Numbered from the stretch's first letter, positions 12,401-22,413 are shown. The stretch: 28,193 bases of DNA from Sperchopsis tessellata (GCA_033557685.1 JAWQRN010000581.1:1-28193); one strand, 5' to 3'. Program-made: numbers and translations. The notes: generated by a model from the letters alone, not told the origin.

Positions 12401-15400
12401 CACATATTCCTCCGTGTTTTTCCAAGCATGCAAGCATTTCATCTCTGTCTGGATATTTTGTTGTTGACTATAATAAGGAATTTTTTTTCATTATTTACAA
12501 TAATAAATTATGAAAGTGAATTAAAGACCAAAAATTCCAGGTTCCTTAAATTTGCAGTAACCCATTTTTATTTGTACATAGCACATGCAAGGCGCAACAA
12601 CAAATTGAGCACAATATGTTTATGTAGCATATATTATAACATATTTGATCTAAATGATTGATATTCGACATGACATGTTTTGTTCGGTAGTATATGTCAT
12701 AAAATTTTTAGTTGGCTAGGAAGTAATCTATATCAGCGTTTTAAAATTATTTCTGTAATGACCTCATATACCCATCATTTTAATACTTTCAGTTTAAAAT
12801 ATGTGTGAATATTGTCAAATAGTCAATTTCATTGAGCATAAGTAGTCCACCGCCACCAATGTGGCATCACTGAAAACTTGAATCAAAATTAGGTTATATT
12901 TAAACCAGTTTGAACGATGACAGTAGTCACTTTTAAAGTTTTAAATCGAAATCTCTGAATATGCAATTATTTTGTACATTGCTCAAATATACTCATATAA
13001 ACATATCTTGTATAGTATAAATTAAGTGTCAATATAATATAAAATTTATTTATTATTGTATACTAAAAGTAAATAGACGTTTAAATTCTACTCAATTCAC
13101 GGTTCTGAAACAAATGGAATGTACCATAGTATTTTATTGATATAGATTACACTTCTCGACAGTACATTACCAATTATTTATTTATTTATACTACCAAAAA
13201 CCAAAGTTCAAGTCATAAATAAAGTAACTAAAAGTCATCATTCACTTAACAACCTCGGTAGAACAAATCTTAATTACAACATATGGTTGCAAAAATATCA
13301 ACCCTATGCTGCACCACATGAAAATACATTCGATACCATAAAAAGATTTGATTTTGCCCGACCAAGAAAGAACATCCTAAAGTTGCCAAGCTAAGAACAA
13401 GAAAAAAATTAATGAAAGAAATTTGGGATCATCTATAAGGTAGTTGACAACCTTGACGAGAAACGTCACTTCAGTAGTACTAAGACTAGCGGAGATTATA
13501 TAGACAATGATTCCAGCAGAATATTTTGGGGAACACCCCCCTGAGGGGTACCAAATCAACTCATATAATAATTATTTTTTTTTATTCTATGACTAACACT
13601 TTTGACAGTACATGGCAGTCTAAAATTAGCACTTTTAAGAGCTCCATGGCAGTCTACAATTACCACTTTTAAGAGCTCCATGGCAGTCTAAAATTAGCAC
13701 TTTTAAGAGCTACACGTCTTGCTATTGTCCCCTGCAATGGTGGACGAAATGTTGGAAGAAACGAAAAGCCAACAGACGGTTATCTCCCGGCAAACATGAA
13801 GATATTTACCGCAGCCATGGAACTCTTGGTACTGAATGAAAATAAGTTCCTATAAAATTTTGAAAACACAAAATTCGTATTTTACACCATATATATATCC
13901 TGATGATTTCTGTAGATGTTTCTATTTCTGCCGATGGTTTATCGAAAAATCTAATGAAGACCCAACATTTCCACATGATGCAATATTTAATAGGCACACT
14001 TGCCACTGGTCAGATGAAAATTTGTATTTCGTAAACACTAGACACAGATAAGAGAGATTTGGTTTTAATGTAAGGTGTTACTTAAAAGAAAGTAAAATAC
14101 CATATAAGAATCTGTTGCTTCCTTGGCCGCACATGAGTGTATTATTTTGAAATTTGATGTAAACGAATATCGAGCACAGCGTCCATATTAATATTAAATA
14201 CCGAAATCAAACATGAATCGACAAATATGGGAGAGAGCCAAAATTACAGTGGACATATGCTTCTGTCATTAAGACATAATTAACACTGTTCTGTTAGAAA
14301 TTAGTTGTACTCCACTTACGAATACATATTTCATTTCTTGTATAAATGTTTTAAGGTCATAGGTAAGCAAATTATGAGAGGTATAGCAATGTTTCAATGC
14401 TGCAATTGAATAGTCATTACTTTACATTTAGCTACTAACATACATGGCTTTTTAGATGATTTGTATTACAAAAAAATTAAATTTATATTTGGATTTAAAT
14501 TTGAGAAATAATTTAGAAGCAGTTTTTCTTAAATACTTTAAATTTTGTTAGTTGTCATTTGATTAAGATGGTGGATTTTTTTGCAGTGTTTATAATGTTT
14601 AGTTTTTGTATTTAATTCGTTGTAGAAGATTCAGTTGCACAGTTTGTAGCTTTCTATTTATCCTTTTTATTTCACTAATAATTATGTTTAATAAATTTAT
14701 TGTGTTTTACTATTATCTATAATATTATATAACGTAATATATGTAAAAGCAATCAAGGTATTAGTTGCAATTCATTTAACAATCAGCCAACGCAAAGACT
14801 AGTGGTTCCAAAATAATGTTTTTTTATGATTTAAAAAAAACTAAAACAATAAATATGACAAATGACAAGTGGTCTATTCAATAAAGATAAATTTCAATAT
14901 ATCCTTTATTTACTAAAATATAAATTTGTGTTATTTCTCAAATAATTTTATTACGCCACTGTAATTCAAAAAGCGAAAGTGACAATGTTTAAACTGTAAA
15001 AAATCTATAAACTTTGTTGTTACGAGAACTTGTCAAAATGCCAAACGTTTTAATTTCCACTTACAGCTCGGAAATGGTAATTGATATTTTAAGTGATGAT
15101 AATGATAATTTCTGTTTTGACAATATAAATTGTCATAAAAAACAGCAGTTACTTTTTCTCTAACTCTCTTATTAACGAAGCTTACCATTTAATAGAATCG
15201 AAAATGGGACAGTAAGAAATAGTCTTAATAAAAACTATTCAGTGGATCTTTTAAACTTTGCAAAAGTCAATGATTCAATTGCAGTTTAGACTCTCCAATA
15301 ATGTACATTACTTTGTTTCCTTTATTTAACTGCAGAGATTATCAATAAAAACATAAATATAAAATTTATCAGATTGTTAATCGTAAGCTAATTGTAACAC

Positions 15401-16369
15401 AAGTGTATTTGTTTTTTGTTGGAAGTGGCAAAATCCATTTAGTCTAGCGTTACAGTAATATATAATCATAGTAGCAAAATTATTATAAATTTATTGTATA
15501 GTGTCACTACATAGGATGAGATTTCCTAAGATACACGAATATTTTTAACAAAATACGTATGGAAATATACATGCTCCCACATGAGCAAAGACCGAAGTAA
15601 TTTTATTACCTGCTTTGCATCTGTTCACTAACTTTATTAATATTATATGCCAATACTGTACTTACATTAAAAGCTAATTTTTCTAGGAAATGAGAAATTC
15701 CACTTGGATACGCAACTTCATACCTTGAACCTGAATCGATGACAACTAAAACAGAATATAATAATTATTTAAACCAAGGCCTAAATGTATAAGAAATAAA
15801 ATAGAACATTTTTATAGAATGTGCACTTGCAAAGAACAGATAATCTTAATTGAATTGATAATGAAAGCAAGACATAAAAGGAAGGATCTAAGTGTTACAA
15901 TATCTTTGAGACCAAAAAATAATTACCTATTTAAATGAAATGGTAAAATTAGGAGATTCGAAATAAAGGTTCTCTTTAAAAGAAATAATGGCAATTACTG
16001 ATATATATATGGAGATAGTATTAATATAGATAATGATGAAACCAACCTCCAATCGTACAAAACTCTCCAAACCTATTCTCTGAGGCCACTTGTAAGCCGT
16101 TCGGAAGAACTGTTACTTGTGTTGTTTGGTGTTCTTCTTTCAGTGTAGCGTATACTGGTCTAGGAAGCCCTTGTACAGGTTCATTCATTGGTGGCATTGA
16201 CTTTTGTTTGAGTGGTGTACTTTTTGAGTCCTTTGAGAATGTCCTATGTGATAGCCATAACCTAAAAAACTTTTTATTCGCACAAGGTTGTGTTACACAT
16301 TGCAATAACTTACTGATTTTTGCGTTGTTTTATGTGTTGAGTTAATCCTCTGCAAACTTTTAATACCAT
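6439..16369 (-). CDS. PMPCA: Mitochondrial-processing peptidase subunit alpha, complete, nine exons
   Basis: This is the non-catalytic alpha subunit of the matrix peptidase that removes presequences from imported mitochondrial proteins; it binds the substrate while the beta subunit cuts. Exons: 16314-16369, 16047-16261, 15666-15745, 12189-12467, 11648-11932, 11391-11596, 8824-8989, 8626-8758 and 6439-6611. They total 1593 nt, 530 residues plus TAA, close to the human protein (about 525). All junctions are GT-AG and in phase. The start MVLKVCRGLTQHIKQRKNQ is basic and lacks acidic residues, as expected of a mitochondrial presequence. HFLEK at 109-113 replaces the HxxEH zinc motif of beta subunits, which marks the alpha subunit. 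The glycine-rich substrate loop MMMGGGGSFSAGGPGKGM lies at about 346-363. Also clear are LEKHGGICDSQASRDT, VVAGVGVEH, QYTGG and NLESRPVVFEDIGRQVLATG. The C-terminus KLSLFR matches the family ending LFR. Introns 3, 6 and 8 are 2-3 kb and carry transposon relics. Confidence 0.97.
7375..7620 (-). pseudogene. Tc1-like transposase DDE fragment
   Basis: The best preserved part of the element at 6688-8333. It reads GEDGFIPN, then DYHRKMSFKN, then WLLENFIPNLPPKSVLVIDD followed by APYH. This order matches the region around the second catalytic Asp of insect IS630/Tc1-type transposases. The frame ends in FRKR followed by a stop, and the third acidic residue was not found in frame. Confidence 0.75.
7893..8204 (-). 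pseudogene. Tc1-like transposase N-terminal fragment
   Basis: This 103-codon frame has a helix-turn-helix-like stretch, SAKRVSIGTVRRILVENM, preceded by INKFMKEENILGRS. Those are the usual opening segments of insect IS630/Tc1-type transposases. A stop separates it from the DDE part. It lies just inside the right end of the element. Confidence 0.65.
8990..11390. other. PMPCA intron 6, 2.4 kb, mostly featureless
   Basis: AT-rich intron between PMPCA exons 6 and 7. Apart from the exon-like plus-strand segment at 10350-10469 I saw no gene, no intact transposon and no RNA gene. The stretch around 10620-10900 looks faintly coding-like on the minus strand but was not assignable. Confidence 0.6.
10350..10469 (+). 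other. Exon-like coding segment of unknown origin inside a PMPCA intron
   Basis: On the plus strand, opposite to PMPCA, an open frame reads CAPGYNGSIPLVFVKYEAGD, then ECQQNRHQCIPGINPRTTPV. It has AG before 10350 and GGTAAAT after it, so 120 bases could be spliced as a phase 1-1 exon. The look is of a secreted cysteine-bearing domain. I do not recognise it. It may be a stray exon, a captured gene fragment inside a transposon, or chance. Confidence 0.3.
13390..13560 (-). pseudogene. Possible non-LTR reverse transcriptase scrap
   Basis: The minus strand reads like a frameshifted GVPQGSVLSP-type motif (GVPLRGVFPK in one frame, then SASLSTTEVTFLVKVVNYLI and DD in another), with LIDD where the catalytic YADD would be. 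Spacing and order fit a jockey-like reverse transcriptase. The match is short and I give it little weight. Confidence 0.3.
13611..13711 (+). repeat. Three tandem copies of a 34-bp unit
   Basis: Units start at 13611, 13645 and 13679 with CATGGCAGTCTAAAATTAGC and continue ACTTTTAAGAGCTC. The second unit differs at two positions and the third lacks its last base. The unit comes from the interior of the MITE family, seen as a single diverged copy in elements A and B. Confidence 0.9.
13611..13805. mobile_element. Palindromic MITE, copy C, with a 34-bp tandem repeat
   Basis: The right end, reverse complemented, reads ATATCTTCATGTTTGCCGGG then AGATAACCG, the family terminal repeat. Inside are GTCCCCTGCAATGGTGGACG and GAAACGAAAAGCCAACAG, shared with copy A. 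The left arm is replaced by three head-to-tail copies of a 34-bp unit. It lies in PMPCA intron 3. Confidence 0.75.
16262..16313 (-). other. 52-bp mini-intron separating the PMPCA start exon
   Basis: The donor is GTAAGT and the acceptor TTTTTTAG. Removing these 52 bases joins an upstream ATG exon (16314-16369) to the exon encoding LWLSHRTFSK in frame. If it is retained, the reading frame from 16369 meets TAA right after the junction. An ATG inside the intron at 16305 opens a 94-codon frame that mimics a start but skips most of the basic presequence. Confidence 0.85.
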
Positions 16370-17404
16370 TTTAAAATGATGTAATTTAGTGACTTCTTTA
16401 AACCAATATGAATTTTGACAATTTGTATTTTGACAAACTATGACCCATGGACAAGAAGGAAATAAACTCAATCAATACGTGCAACAGAAAGAGATAGAAA
16501 GATACTCCATGTGATTTCTGTAGATGGTGTTGCATAACATACTGAAATTTGACCATCCATACATATTAGAAATAGATATCCATTCAGTTATAATTTCGAA
16601 TTTTACTAGTAAAATAGAAGTAGCATAGAATCGAATTGTATCAAGCTCCAATTCAACTCTACTGTAGAGCTGTAGCAATTAGTGAAAGGGTACATGTTTG
16701 CATCGATAAAAAAGGAAATGTAAAGATACCTACACGGAATGAGCTTTTAAAATATTGTAACTTATAAGTATTGATTTATAAACCAATAACAAATATAAAT
16801 TACATATAAGACAAATCCTTAAAGTATGCTGTAATAAAAGAAATTAATCCTTTAACTTTAAAATATTTTGTCAATGATTGTTAGGATTCATCCACATCAT
16901 ATGCGGAAGATTTGAGTTCCATAAATAAAGAAATAACCTAGTTTTGTTTGTTTTATTATTTTCTATTATTAACCCTCTGAATATTATGACATAAACACGT
17001 ACTTGTTCGTCCAAATTATCTGATTTATAGTAATTGGTACTGTTTAGTAATTTTATTTAAGAGAAAAAGGTACTGTAACTTTTACGGTCACAGTAGATAT
17101 CTTCAGGTTTACCGAGAGATAATTGTGTGAGAACTTTTATTTTAACCTTTTTGGCAACCTGAAGATATGTACACAACTTATTTTTGTTACTTGTGATATA
17201 GTAAAAACTAGCGTTACAAGTTTTTATGTAGTGGAGGGTTGAAATATATGCAAGTAATTATGCTGTTGAATGCTAATAACGGCAGTATTTTATGTAAAGG
17301 GATAACAATCACTTCAACTTTGGAAAGTCATAGTTTTTTCAAATTAAACAATAGATTTACTGTCAAAATATTTTCACTAAGATTTTATTTGTTAAATATA
17401 TTTA
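16370..17404. promoter_or_regulatory. Upstream region of PMPCA, including its presumed promoter
   Basis: The ATG of PMPCA lies at 16369 with A at -3 and G at +4, so the promoter should fall just to its right. I see no clear TATA box or other core element in this AT-rich DNA. The only distinct structure is the small foldback at 17097-17168. Confidence 0.4.
17097..17168. mobile_element. 72-bp foldback, minimal derivative of the palindromic MITE
   Basis: Perfect 13-bp inverted repeats ATATCTTCAGGTT and AACCTGAAGATAT bound 46 bases. The interior begins TACCGAGAGATAATTGTGTG, matching the terminal CCGGGAGATAACCGTGTG of the larger copies. It is therefore an internally deleted family member with both ends kept. 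Confidence 0.7.
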
Positions 17405-17484
17405 GTGTACAGATCAAGTTAGAGAACAGTTCGCTAACTATTAATGTACAATTGGCGAACTACGTGTGTACTAGAGATCGCGTG

Positions 17485-17919
17485 TACCCCTGGGAATTAT
17501 TTCCGATTAAACGATAAAATAATTGATTACTCAATGTTCGATTACATAAAATAAAATATTCGATTAATTAATGATTGATTATTTGATTAATCGATGCTTG
17601 ATTATTTAATTAATCGATGTTCGATTATTTGATTAATCGATGATCGATTATATGAATTATCCATTATCGATTATTTGACTTTTCACATACAAAATTTACA
17701 CTCTTGGTATATACTGCAAATTCCGTGTGTCACACATTAGAACGGGGATCTTGGTTGTTATAATTATTATCAAGAAAGCATAGGTTTAAATTTTAAACTT
17801 TTTAATTGATGATCGATTATTTGACTACCCGTTTTTTCGATTAATCGATTAATGAATGTAATCGATTGGTTTACAATTTACGATAGTCGATTATTAAATT
17901 TCATAATCGCCCAGGGCTA
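17485..17919. mobile_element. hAT-type MITE rich in CGATTA repeats, nested in the Harbinger element
   Basis: The ends are TACCCCTGGGAATTAT and, reverse complemented, TAGCCCTGGGCGATTAT. The flanks ATCGCGTG (17477-17484) and ATCGCGAG (17920-17927) match at seven of eight bases, as expected for an 8-bp hAT target duplication. The interior is packed with CGATTATTTGATTAATCGAT-like motifs, mainly at 17560-17690 and 17800-17900. No coding sequence is present. Confidence 0.75.
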
Positions 17920-18080
17920 ATCGCGAGCAGGTCGTGTTTGGTTGAAGTTCGCTACATTGGCGGGAACAACACAAAAAAATTGTTAGCGAGCACGTGGCGA
18001 ATAGTACTTGCAGTGTGGACATTTTTATAACACATAAGTTTGGCTTTGTGACTGTTTTGTTATTATTCAACTTTTTATAG

Positions 18081-18395
18081 TTATGTTAGCAAAACAGATT
18101 GGAACGAAGAACAGATTGTTAAATTAATTGAACGATATCATTTACATTACAAAAAACTGCATTATAAAAAGCGGTATATGAAAAACGACTCATTGCGGCA
18201 AACTGGTGTGGTGTTGATGTTATAATACATAGGAAGAACTAGAGCGCACACTAGCTGTCATTTTAGCGCTTTAAATAAGAACCCGTGCAAATGTGCTAAG
18301 AATGAAAAAATCTGGAATTAGAACTGAAGAAATGTAGGAAGAACTATAGTTTGGATTTAAATATTTTATATTTTTACACAAGTATGAATAAAATT
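18081..18395 (+). pseudogene. MADF-domain partner protein of Harbinger, N-terminal block
   Basis: The translated text starts TDWNEEQIVKLIERYHLHYK and later, after shifts, gives KKSGIRTEEM and FGFKYFIFLHK. Together these match the start and end of a MADF (Myb/SANT-like) DNA-binding domain, including the Trp-Asn opening and the closing pattern that in relatives reads like WFAFE-LxFL. A GTATGA donor follows FLHK near 18381. The partner protein normally binds DNA for the transposase. This copy has stops and frameshifts. Confidence 0.65.
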
Positions 18396-18429
18396 CTGAA
18401 TCCAGAGAAACTAGCAAAAAAAGAAATTA

Positions 18430-19233
18430 CTCAGCTAATGTTGTCAAAATAAGATTTATTTTGTTGTTTTTTTTCATTTTGGCCCGGAAAATTGTTAATA
18501 GTTGAAAAATATTTACCGAATTGTTCCTTAACTTCCTGCAAGTAAGGAAAGGAATGTCTTCACACGTTCTTCCAAGACCTTGGAAGAACTTCCACTTTTC
18601 AAATACCTTCGACATCAAACGCACCTTCTGGCGTATGTATTTGTTTTGAAGTGCTGATTTCTCTTAAAGAGTTGTGCAAGTATATTGATTCAAGTACTAC
18701 GGAAAACCATTTATTTTCTAAAAGTAGTGGCTATCTAAATAAAATAAAAAATTAAATACTACTGATAAAATACCAAATGCATTACCCACCACTCTCCGTT
18801 GTCTACAAAGTCGATAATTATGAGCTGTTTTGGAGACCCATCAGGTGTACACCAGAATATAATTTCATTATGTTTTGCGTCAGAACAAATGCATCGGCGG
18901 CGACGATTCCTTGCTCAGTCAACAGTGGTACGTGTGGAAGTTTTAAAGTTTAATTTTCTGCTTTTGAATGTAAATTAGTATGTATAAACTCTTCCATCCA
19001 AAATTCTTTCTTGGCAACCTATCTTGATAAATGAACAGTAAGTACTTTGCATTTACTTCCGCCGCCAGGACAATACTAAAATAACTTTTATAACTGAAAA
19101 ATTCGCTATCAGACTTTATAGGACCTTGTAATGTTATGTGCATTCTATCAATTGTTTCTACGAAATGGGAAAAATTCTACATGTACTCATATTTCCCTGC
19201 TACTTTTGACCATTCTTGGGGTGATAGAGGTAT
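18430..19233 (-). pseudogene. Harbinger transposase, catalytic block
   Basis: Minus strand, entered through the acceptor-like TTTTACTACAG ending at 19234. It reads IPLSPQEWSKVAGKYEYM, then NFSHFVETIDRMHITLQGPI with the first catalytic Asp (usual GAIDGxHI), then FFSYKSYFSIVLAAEVNAKY. In shifted frames come GCQERILDG (usual GxxSDGG, second Asp) and VAADAFVLTQNIMKLY (usual VADDAFPLKxxLMKPY, third Asp). Near the end come FEKWKFFQGLGR and CRKLRNN. The three acidic positions survive, but stops and shifts make the gene dead. Confidence 0.8.
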
Positions 19234-19329
19234 CTGTAGTAAAACAATTCAGTATTATATATCCATCAATATTACCAAACAATCCTGTGTTGACAAAAAG
19301 GATAAACGGAAAAGTTTATGCAAATCACC

Positions 19330-19755
19330 TACAATTTAAATCTCCGAAAAAGGTCAATTCCAATCAAACCCCTCCCAAAAAAGTGAAGAACAGCGGCGAT
19401 GATGATATTCAAATGAGCCATTCGTACAATCTTATAAAGTGAGTAGCAGAAAAACGTCCACAGCCACTACTAATGTTTGCAGTTTGGACACACCTATATA
19501 GTTACAATATTAAGAAAGCTTGATCCAATTTCCAGACCATACTCCCGACAACCAATTTATAAAATAGTAACGCATATGGAAATGCGGATACTTTTATCCC
19601 AGCAAGTTATAATAATAAGCACAATAATACTATTTCACCTTCTCCAGTTACACGCTCTATGTGCTTTTTGGCCACAACTGCTTCTGAAATATAAACGACT
19701 ATGGCATCGCCAAGAAAGAAAAATGAGATTTTTTCTTTCAATACATTTTAAGTAA
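19330..19755 (+). pseudogene. MADF partner protein of Harbinger, C-terminal block
   Basis: The plus strand gives a basic linker, KSPKKVNSNQTPPKKVKNSG, then SVAEKRPQP after a shift, then YIVTILRKLDPISRPYSRQP and IYKIVTHMEM. The last part matches the BESS-like C-terminal region found in MADF partner proteins, with its pattern of a short LRKL helix followed by AIxxILxxxEM. It lies between the two transposase blocks and on the other strand. Confidence 0.6.
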
Positions 19756-19815
19756 TGCTCAACAATGGGAAATATATTATATTGTAACGTGTAACAATAA
19801 TAAATAAAACAATAC

Positions 19816-20230
19816 TTAAAATTTAAATTTATAAAAACTTCACACACCATTCGAATTATAGTAGAAATTGCTTGTTTTGAAAGTATACATTAAATTAGTA
19901 TAGGGAACACCAGTCTCTAGTAAGCGTAGTGTAATTGCGAGAATATATTTCACAGGTGTAGCTTGAATAACTGGTCCAATCAAACAAATAGGTTTCTCGA
20001 AATCCACAATCGAAATCATACGATTAAAAATATTGAAAAAGCTACTATCCTCCTCATTTGAAAATCATTGAAACAAGTCATTTCCACTGCATTTTTTACG
20101 ATTGCTGAATAAACTTCCTCTCAGCCACCTTTTAATAACACGTTTTGTTCTGTCTTTTATTTTTCGCGATCGATTTGATAATGATTAAAGTAGCACAGAC
20201 AATTATATCATCTTCCTCATTCTGTGGCAT
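19816..20230 (-). pseudogene. Harbinger transposase, N-terminal block
   Basis: Minus strand from an ATG at 20230 (MPQNEEDD). After stops and shifts it gives SSFFNIFNRMISIV, then VKYILAITLRLLETGVPYTN and LMYTFKTSN. That is the helical region before the catalytic core of HARBI1-like proteins (usual LAVTLRFLATGxSYxSLxYxF). CEVFINLNF follows in another frame, as expected just before the PSTPEEW segment, which resumes at 19233. A GTATTG donor-like site lies at 19815. Confidence 0.75.
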
Positions 20231-20367
20231 CTCATTACTAATCTACTTTGTTAATTCCGAATTTTAAACGAACTGCACTCAAATTACAGGTACTCTGTCA
20301 TCATTATTCAAAACATGTGGTGTGAAAGTATAGCTCTTGAACTGTTGATTTTGGTCTGTACGCACCT

Positions 20368-21540
20368 TTATATTTAATTATAACACTGCTCTACGGTTTA
20401 ATTTTTTTCGTGTGGTCAAGCTTTTTATAGCTATTCTTTTATATTTAATGCATTCTCAATTCAAAAATATAACCCATTTTACTTAATCAAGTCAGGTTTT
20501 TTTACTATGTCGATTTTTAGAAAGTTGGTATAATGAAAATAAATCATAACGTTCACAAAAAGTTGGTATGTGAAATCGGAAGAGGTGGTATTTGTTTTGG
20601 TTTTGGTCTATTCTGGTATACCGGGAAATGACCACACTAATAAGAAAGCCAAAAAAGCAACTATTAATGAATATTCTTATCCTGTAAATGATGTTAACGC
20701 TTATCTCAAATAAAAGTTATTAAATGTGAGCAATTAGAATGATTATCTGTAAGAAATTACAAGCTTTCTAAAGTTCAAACCAGTGTAAAACCAAGGAAAA
20801 TCAGCCTACCAAGAGCGGCTTTTATATTTTCTCAAAATGACTGAACTTGTAGAATCATTTAGTGCCTAAAAGAACCCTCTAATTTAAAAACATGTAGACG
20901 TACTGATAAAAAGTGTTGCATAATCAGAATACAAACAAACTTTATCATATAACTAAGATGTTGCTCTACTAATTTTCTACCAATGGCTATTGCTGCTGAT
21001 GAACATTAAACCCATATTAGCAATAACAATAACTGATGAGGGCCGAATGACGATGTTGATGTTGTTGGGCTATATAAATGTTTTCGAAATCATGAATCAA
21101 TTTTAATTAGCTGGAGGGGTGCACTATATTAATTGTACTATAAGATTTTAGATTACATTAATTTTTGTTACATAATTTTTCACTTTACCTACTATAGATT
21201 GTGTTTCAGCAAAAACAAATCATTTGTTTTAATTTTTATGTTTTCACAGAAAATAGGAATGTATAGATTTCTATCATTAGAAGTTCGCCAGGAGTTTTAA
21301 GCTTGAGTATATATTTTAGTTTGTTTATTATATAATTTCTGCTGTTATTTTTTGTTTAAATTTTATTAAATTGTTCTAATTGTGTACGAGTTACCTTAAA
21401 ATGCTTCAATAAAGATAAACTTTGATTATTTTCTCTATTAATAATATTATTCAAGCCAACAGATAATAACTGACGGCAAAAAATTAGAGGCTGAACTAAA
21501 TCAAATAACCAGTATATATCATCTTGTGGTGCCGCCGACA
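20368..21540. other. Intergenic DNA without a recognised gene
   Basis: AT-rich. A minus-strand frame at 21356-21544, containing SAAPQDDIYWLFDLVQPL and LLKHFKVTRTQLEQFNK, reads like real protein more than its surroundings do. It has no recognisable domain, and it ends just where the possible LTR begins, so it may be retroelement coding debris. Confidence 0.4.
20600..20650. repeat. Partial end of the palindromic MITE family
   Basis: The sequence GGTATACCGGGAAATGACCA followed by AAGAAAGCCAA matches the terminal arm of the MITE copies (GTTTTCCGGGAAATAACC and CTTTTC/GAAAAGCCAA). Only one arm was found, so this is a truncated or isolated end. Confidence 0.4.
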
Positions 21541-21568
21541 CCAAAAAATCACTTAATATAAAATTAGG

Positions 21569-22110
21569 TGTCCCAGAATTACAGCCTTCAAATGAAAAGA
21601 ATAAACGCAGGAAGAAAGCTAAGTAATTTCCTAGTTTAGAATGTTACTTCTATATATCTACAGATCGATGGGGGTCCATTTCCGAGACAATCAAATTCGC
21701 ATTTGAGGGTGGTGCCGGTGCCCACCTACACAGGGGATGATTGACGATTTTTGGTATTGGAAAGTCACTGACCGCAGATGTACAAATAATGACCATCGGA
21801 GGTCGGCACCCGTGAGCTACCGCATGCAGACATTTGGTATTTATGATTGAAGGTATCTACTATCATCTCCAGACAGAAGCAGTAACAGTTGGTATTGTTT
21901 TGCGCGGGCAAAATTGGTGTTATGTACCATAATTAACCAGTTGGTCGTGACTTCTCCGGATACTTATAAAAATAAAAGAGGCTCTGTCGCCATTCGTATC
22001 TTGCAAGAAGTGTTAATTTTAAGTTGCCATTATAAAAACATTTATGGATAGAATTGTCTGTTTGTCGCTTTATTTTTGTTGTAAGACAGTAATTAAATAA
22101 TGTTAATTGC
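21569..22110 (+). mobile_element. Possible solo LTR
   Basis: This stretch is richer in G and C than its surroundings. It contains a promoter-like block at 21963-22010: TATAAAAATAAAAGAGGC, then CTCTGTCGCCATTCGTATCT about 25 bases on. A TATA box, an overlapping AATAAA and an initiator-like CATTCG in this order fit a retrotransposon LTR. I could not fix its ends or a target duplication, so the borders are loose. Confidence 0.35.
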
Positions 22111-22413
22111 TACAATATAATATAGTATTTTGATTGTATAAGTGCTAGTAATGAATTTGCATATTATAATATTAATTTCATGTAAATAATAATATAGTAT
22201 AATTTTTTGTTGCTAAAGGAAAACATTTTGTTCCGTGAGTTGCAGTTGCAGTATACATCAGATGTTTCGGATTTAAAGTCAACCAAAACCAGTATACTTG
22301 ATTTGAAGCCTTTGTGTATATTTAAATATATGATCTTTAACCAAGTCAGGTCTTATAATATCTAATGGTAACGTTTACTGTAATGAAGGCTTAAGATGTT
22401 GATTAAATAAATT

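Larger units (their letters stand above)
12468..15665. other. PMPCA intron 3, 3.2 kb
   Basis: The largest PMPCA intron. It holds the possible reverse transcriptase scrap at 13390-13560 and the MITE copy at 13611-13805. From 13806 to 15665 I see only AT-rich DNA. The two overlapping short frames at 13806-14051 lie on opposite strands and resemble nothing known. Confidence 0.6.
17405..20367. mobile_element. Decayed PIF/Harbinger element with interleaved opposite-strand genes
   Basis: The candidate ends are GTGTACAGATC on the left and, reverse complemented, AGGTGCGTACAGACC on the right; both are followed further in by ACAGTTC. Both ends are flanked by TTA, the usual PIF/Harbinger target. Coding relics alternate in strand: MADF N-terminal part (plus, about 18081-18395), transposase catalytic part (minus, about 18430-19233), MADF-partner C-terminal part (plus, about 19330-19755) and transposase N-terminal part (minus, about 19816-20230). 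Stops and shifts show it is dead. Without the nested MITE it would be about 2.5 kb. Exact ends are less sure than the coding parts. Confidence 0.75.

Noticed and set aside
13806..14051. Overlapping frames on both strands
   Set aside because: Both are short, resemble nothing known, and have no splice or start context. Chance frames are likely.
16021..16305. ATG at 16305 as the start of PMPCA
   Set aside because: It lies inside a 52-bp GT-AG intron. The upstream ATG at 16369 joins in frame and supplies a proper presequence.
17500..17910. CGATTA-rich tract as a satellite array
   Set aside because: The repeats have no fixed period, and the tract is bounded by inverted ends and an 8-bp duplication, so it is the interior of a MITE.
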